The translations under genes were made by a program, and so were the position numbers. From contig JAUMYD010000079.1 in assembly GCA_030528765.1 (NCBI GenBank), forward strand, positions 1 to 8,284: a DNA stretch of 8,284 bases. Reading direction: 5' to 3'. The stretch is from Bacillota bacterium (GTDB taxonomy: Bacteria > Bacillota > Dehalobacteriia > UBA4068). How positions within the stretch are numbered: the first letter of the stretch is position 1; each line of letters starts with the position of its first letter. Below, piece by piece: positions 5,785-8,284 of the stretch. Under the pieces are notes generated by a model. It did not search any database. It was given only the letters and a program-made list of their open reading frames with translations, and had not been told where the DNA came from.

Positions 5785-8037
5785 ATGGATCAGAAATGCA
5801 TCCGGATTCGCGGCGCCCGGGCGAATAATCTTAAAAGTCTGGATCTGGATATTCCAAAACACAGCATCGTGGTATTCACCGGCGTCTCCGGCTCTGGCAA
5901 AAGCTCGCTGGTTTTTGATACCATTGCAGCGGAAGCCCGGCGGCAGCTGAGTGATATGTTCAGCGCCTTTGCCCGCATGCGTATGCCCTCTGGCTCTGCG
6001 CCGGATGTGGATCGGATCTCCAATCTTTCCGCGGCCGTGGTGGTGGATCAGAAGCGGCTGGGCGGCCATTCCCGCTCTACTGTGGGGACAGTAACGGATA
6101 TCTACGCGGTGCTGCGTATGCTGTTTTCCCGGGTGGGGCAGCCCTATGTGGGCTATTCCAACGCCTTCTCCTTCAATCACCCGAAGGGCATGTGCCCGGA
6201 ATGCGGCGGCGTGGGGCACATTGTGGAAGTGGATCAGGAGAAGATGTTTGATAAGACGAAATCTCTGAACGAAGGGGCCATCCTTTTCCCCACCTACAGC
6301 GTGGGCAGCTATTATTGGAAGGCCTTTACCTGCAGCGGCTATTTTGACTGCGATAAGCCTCTTCAGGACTATACGGAGGAGGAGTGGCAGCAATTCCTCT
6401 ATGGGGAGGGAAAATTTTCCACCGTCCGTGGCGGCATCCCTCTGGAGGGAAATTATGAAGGGGTGATCCGACGCTTCACCCGCATGTTTATCCAGAAGGG
6501 CAGCAGTGAGATCAGCGCTTCTACCCGGGAGAAGATCGAGCAGTATATCCGCTACGCACCCTGCCCGGCCTGCGGCGGGACGCGGCTGAACCAGGCGGCT
6601 CTTTCCTGCCGTATCAATGGCTATAATATTGCGGAAATGTCCAAAATGGAGATCGAACAGCTGGTCCCGGTGCTGGAAGGGATCGATGCCCCGGCAGCAA
6701 AACCGCTGACAGCGGAATTGCTGCGCCGTTTGGGGCATCTGCGGGATATTGGCCTGGGCTATCTGACGCTGGAGCGGACGACTTCCAGTCTTTCCGGCGG
6801 AGAAAGCCAGCGCATCAAGATGGTGAAGCATCTGGGCAGCAGCCTGACGGATCTACTCTATATCTTCGATGAACCCAGCGTGGGTCTGCACGCCCACGAT
6901 GTGGAGCAGCTGAACCGGCTCTTTTTGGAGCTGCGGGATGCAGGGAATACAGTGCTGATCGTGGAGCATGATCCGGCTGTAATCTCTATTGCCGATCTGG
7001 TGGTGGATATGGGCCCCGGTGCAGGCTCTCAGGGTGGGAGCATCGTTTACCGGGGGGATCATGCCGGATTATGTCAAGCGGATACGGTGACCGGCCGTTG
7101 TCTGGCAAAGCAGCTTTCCCTGAAAGCAGAGCCCCGTCAGCCCAGAGGCTGGCTGCCCGTCCGCGGAGCCTGCGCCAATAATCTGCGGAATCTGGATTTG
7201 GATTTCCCCCAAGGCGTGCTGAGTGCGGTCACCGGCGTTGCCGGTTCCGGGAAGAGCAGCCTGATCATGGAGGAGTTTCTGAAGCATTATCCTGAGGCTG
7301 TGGTCATCGACCAAAGCCCAGTGGGCGTGAATGTCCGCTCCAACCCGGCCACCTATACGGGCGTTCTGGATGAGATCCGCAAGCTCTTTGCCAAGGCGAA
7401 CGGGGTTTCTGCATCTCTCTTCAGCTTTAATTCTCAGGGCGCCTGCCCGGATTGTCAGGGCCTGGGCTATATCTATACGGATCTGGCCTTTATGGAGCCA
7501 GTGCGCAGCCTTTGCGAGAATTGCCAGGGGCGGCGTTTCAATGATGATGTGCTTTCCTACCTCTATCAGGGGAAGAATATCAGCGAAGTTTTGAATATGA
7601 CCGTCCGGGAAGCTCTGGCTTTCTTCTCCCAGAAGAAGATCCGGGAGCAGCTGGAAATGCTGGAGCGGGTGGGTCTGGAGTATCTCACCCTGGGGCAGCC
7701 GCTGCCTACGCTTTCCGGCGGGGAGTGCCAGCGGCTGAAGCTGGCCGGGCGTCTGCGGCAGCAGGGGTCCGTTTACGTGCTGGATGAGCCCACCACCGGC
7801 CTGCATATTTCGGATACCGAGCGCCTGCTGGGCATCCTGGATCAGCTGGTGGATGCAGGGAACACGGTCATCGTCATCGAGCACAATCTGGATGTGGTGC
7901 GCCGGGCGGATCATGTGATCGACCTGGGGCCGGCGGGCGGTAAGAATGGCGGGCAGCTGCTCTATGCCGGACCGCCTGCGGGCTTGCTGGAATGCCCGGA
8001 GTCCCGAACCGGCGCCTGCCTGAAGCAGAGCCTATAA
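5785..8037 (+). CDS. UvrA-like ABC ATPase lacking the UvrB-binding domain (UvrA2/DrrC type)
   Basis: This soluble double ABC ATPase belongs to the UvrA family. Its 750 residues compare with about 940 in housekeeping UvrA. Half one has Walker A GVSGSGKSS at 33-41, zinc module CPEC/CPAC (Cys137, 140, 260, 263), signature LSGGE at 336-340 and Walker B LLYIFDEP at 357-364. Half two has Walker A GVAGSGKSS at 484-492, zinc module Cys554, 557, 577 and 580, LSGGE at 643-647 and VYVLDEP at 663-669. The sequence passes from RSTVGTVTDIYAVLRMLFSRVG (97-118) almost directly to FSFNHPKGMCPEC (128-140), so the UvrB-interaction segment found between these blocks in E. coli UvrA is absent. Such paralogs (Deinococcus UvrA2, Streptomyces DrrC) are linked to DNA-damage or DNA-drug tolerance, probably without UvrB. 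The ATG at 5785 is chosen for GGGAGG 5 bases upstream and the family-typical opening; a TTG at 5704 would add 27 unlikely residues. The actual role here is inferred. Confidence 0.92.
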   Translation: MDQKCIRIRGARANNLKSLDLDIPKHSIVVFTGVSGSGKSSLVFDTIAAEARRQLSDMFSAFARMRMPSGSAPDVDRISNLSAAVVVDQKRLGGHSRSTVGTVTDIYAVLRMLFSRVGQPYVGYSNAFSFNHPKGMCPECGGVGHIVEVDQEKMFDKTKSLNEGAILFPTYSVGSYYWKAFTCSGYFDCDKPLQDYTEEEWQQFLYGEGKFSTVRGGIPLEGNYEGVIRRFTRMFIQKGSSEISASTREKIEQYIRYAPCPACGGTRLNQAALSCRINGYNIAEMSKMEIEQLVPVLEGIDAPAAKPLTAELLRRLGHLRDIGLGYLTLERTTSSLSGGESQRIKMVKHLGSSLTDLLYIFDEPSVGLHAHDVEQLNRLFLELRDAGNTVLIVEHDPAVISIADLVVDMGPGAGSQGGSIVYRGDHAGLCQADTVTGRCLAKQLSLKAEPRQPRGWLPVRGACANNLRNLDLDFPQGVLSAVTGVAGSGKSSLIMEEFLKHYPEAVVIDQSPVGVNVRSNPATYTGVLDEIRKLFAKANGVSASLFSFNSQGACPDCQGLGYIYTDLAFMEPVRSLCENCQGRRFNDDVLSYLYQGKNISEVLNMTVREALAFFSQKKIREQLEMLERVGLEYLTLGQPLPTLSGGECQRLKLAGRLRQQGSVYVLDEPTTGLHISDTERLLGILDQLVDAGNTVIVIEHNLDVVRRADHVIDLGPAGGKNGGQLLYAGPPAGLLECPESRTGACLKQSL

Positions 8038-8044
8038 TGAGAAG

Positions 8045-8076
8045 AAAACCCTGCTTGCACTGCAAGCAGGGTTTTT
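8045..8076. terminator. Strong bidirectional terminator between convergent genes
   Basis: A near-perfect inverted repeat (AAAACCCTGCTTGCA at 8045-8059 and its complement at 8061-8075) gives a stem of at least 13 bp, ending in TTTTT on the plus strand and TTTT on the minus strand. It begins 7 bases after the UvrA-like stop and ends 8 bases past the stop of the opposing XRE gene, so it can serve both transcripts. Confidence 0.92.
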
Positions 8077-8083
8077 GCGGTCT

Positions 8084-8284
8084 TTAGTAGCTTTCGTTTT
8101 TATCTGTCAGCTCCAGAATGTAGTCGGTGGAGGTTTTGTAGAGCTTCGCCAAGCGAATCAGTACATCGGTAGGTAAATCCCGCAATCCTCTTTCGTAGCG
8201 GCAATACTGGGATTGCTTCATGCCCAGGTATTCAGCCACCTGGGTTTGGGTCAGATCATGATCCTCCCGCAAATCTCGCAGGCG
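8084..8284 (-). CDS. XRE-family helix-turn-helix regulator (5' end beyond window)
   Basis: This is the C-terminal 66 residues of a small Cro/CI-type DNA-binding protein; the start codon lies just past the right edge. The frame remains open to the last base, reading RLRDLREDHDLTQTQVAEYL from the edge. That is the usual opening of such proteins, so only a few residues are probably missing and the whole protein would be about 70 residues. The helix-turn-helix comprises LTQTQVAEYLGMKQSQYCRY, with the typical YERGLRDLPTDVLIRLAKLY and TDYILELTD following. There is no extra dimerisation or sensor domain. An in-frame TTG at 8270-8272 could act as a start, but it would cut into helix one. It converges on the UvrA-like gene and shares its terminator, so the two are not co-transcribed. 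Its target is unknown. Confidence 0.88.
   Translation of the reverse strand, partial: RLRDLREDHDLTQTQVAEYLGMKQSQYCRYERGLRDLPTDVLIRLAKLYKTSTDYILELTDKNESY

Noticed and set aside
5667..5828. 53-codon leader ORF between the ZIP and UvrA-like genes as a protein gene
   Set aside because: It has no ribosome site of its own and no recognisable product. It is kept only as a possible regulatory leader ORF in the attenuator finding.
5740..6831. 363-codon minus-strand open frame opposite the UvrA-like gene
   Set aside because: Shadow frame produced by codon bias of the ABC ATPase; low-complexity His/Ala/Arg-rich translation, no family resemblance.
7069..7914. 281-codon minus-strand open frame opposite the second ATPase half
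   Set aside because: Same cause; the translation is Gln/His/Ile-rich and covers the conserved motifs of the real gene.

Overview
The window looks like chromosomal DNA from a moderately GC-rich Firmicute, most likely a class Clostridia anaerobe (possibly an Oscillospiraceae or Lachnospiraceae relative). The grounds are a SigI/RsgI pair, strong AGGAGG-type ribosome binding sites, a clostridial-type YgiQ and CBS protein, and sigma-A promoters with TATAAT boxes. This placement is inference from protein resemblance; no rRNA or other marker is present.

Layout. Bases 1-1766 (minus strand) hold sigI followed by rsgI, overlapping by 4 bases. They encode an alternative sigma factor and its membrane anti-sigma factor, whose extracellular part runs off the left edge. 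Bases 1767-2203 hold no convincing gene but are rich in inverted repeats and include a terminator for the next operon. Bases 2204-4584 (minus) hold a two-gene operon, a YgiQ-type radical SAM protein and then a small two-CBS-domain protein. These also overlap by 4 bases and are driven by an extended -10 promoter near 4650-4678. Bases 4585-4809 are a divergent promoter region.

On the plus strand, 4810-5667 encodes a ZIP-family metal transporter. It is followed by a 117-base leader with two strong hairpins, then a 750-residue UvrA-like double ABC ATPase at 5785-8037. The UvrA-like protein keeps both ATPase halves and both zinc modules but lacks the segment that binds UvrB in the repair enzyme. 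That places it with the UvrA2/DrrC-type paralogs rather than housekeeping UvrA. A strong, probably bidirectional terminator separates it from a convergent XRE-type regulator cut by the right edge.

How the genes work together. SigI and RsgI form one signalling unit: RsgI probably senses something outside the cell and releases SigI. YgiQ and the CBS protein are translationally coupled and may share a function. The best lead for something unusual is the leader of the UvrA-like gene. A terminator-like hairpin ends 8 bases before its ribosome binding site and has plausible competing pairings, as expected of an attenuator controlling a drug- or damage-response ATPase. Nothing here amounts to a clearly new multi-gene system.
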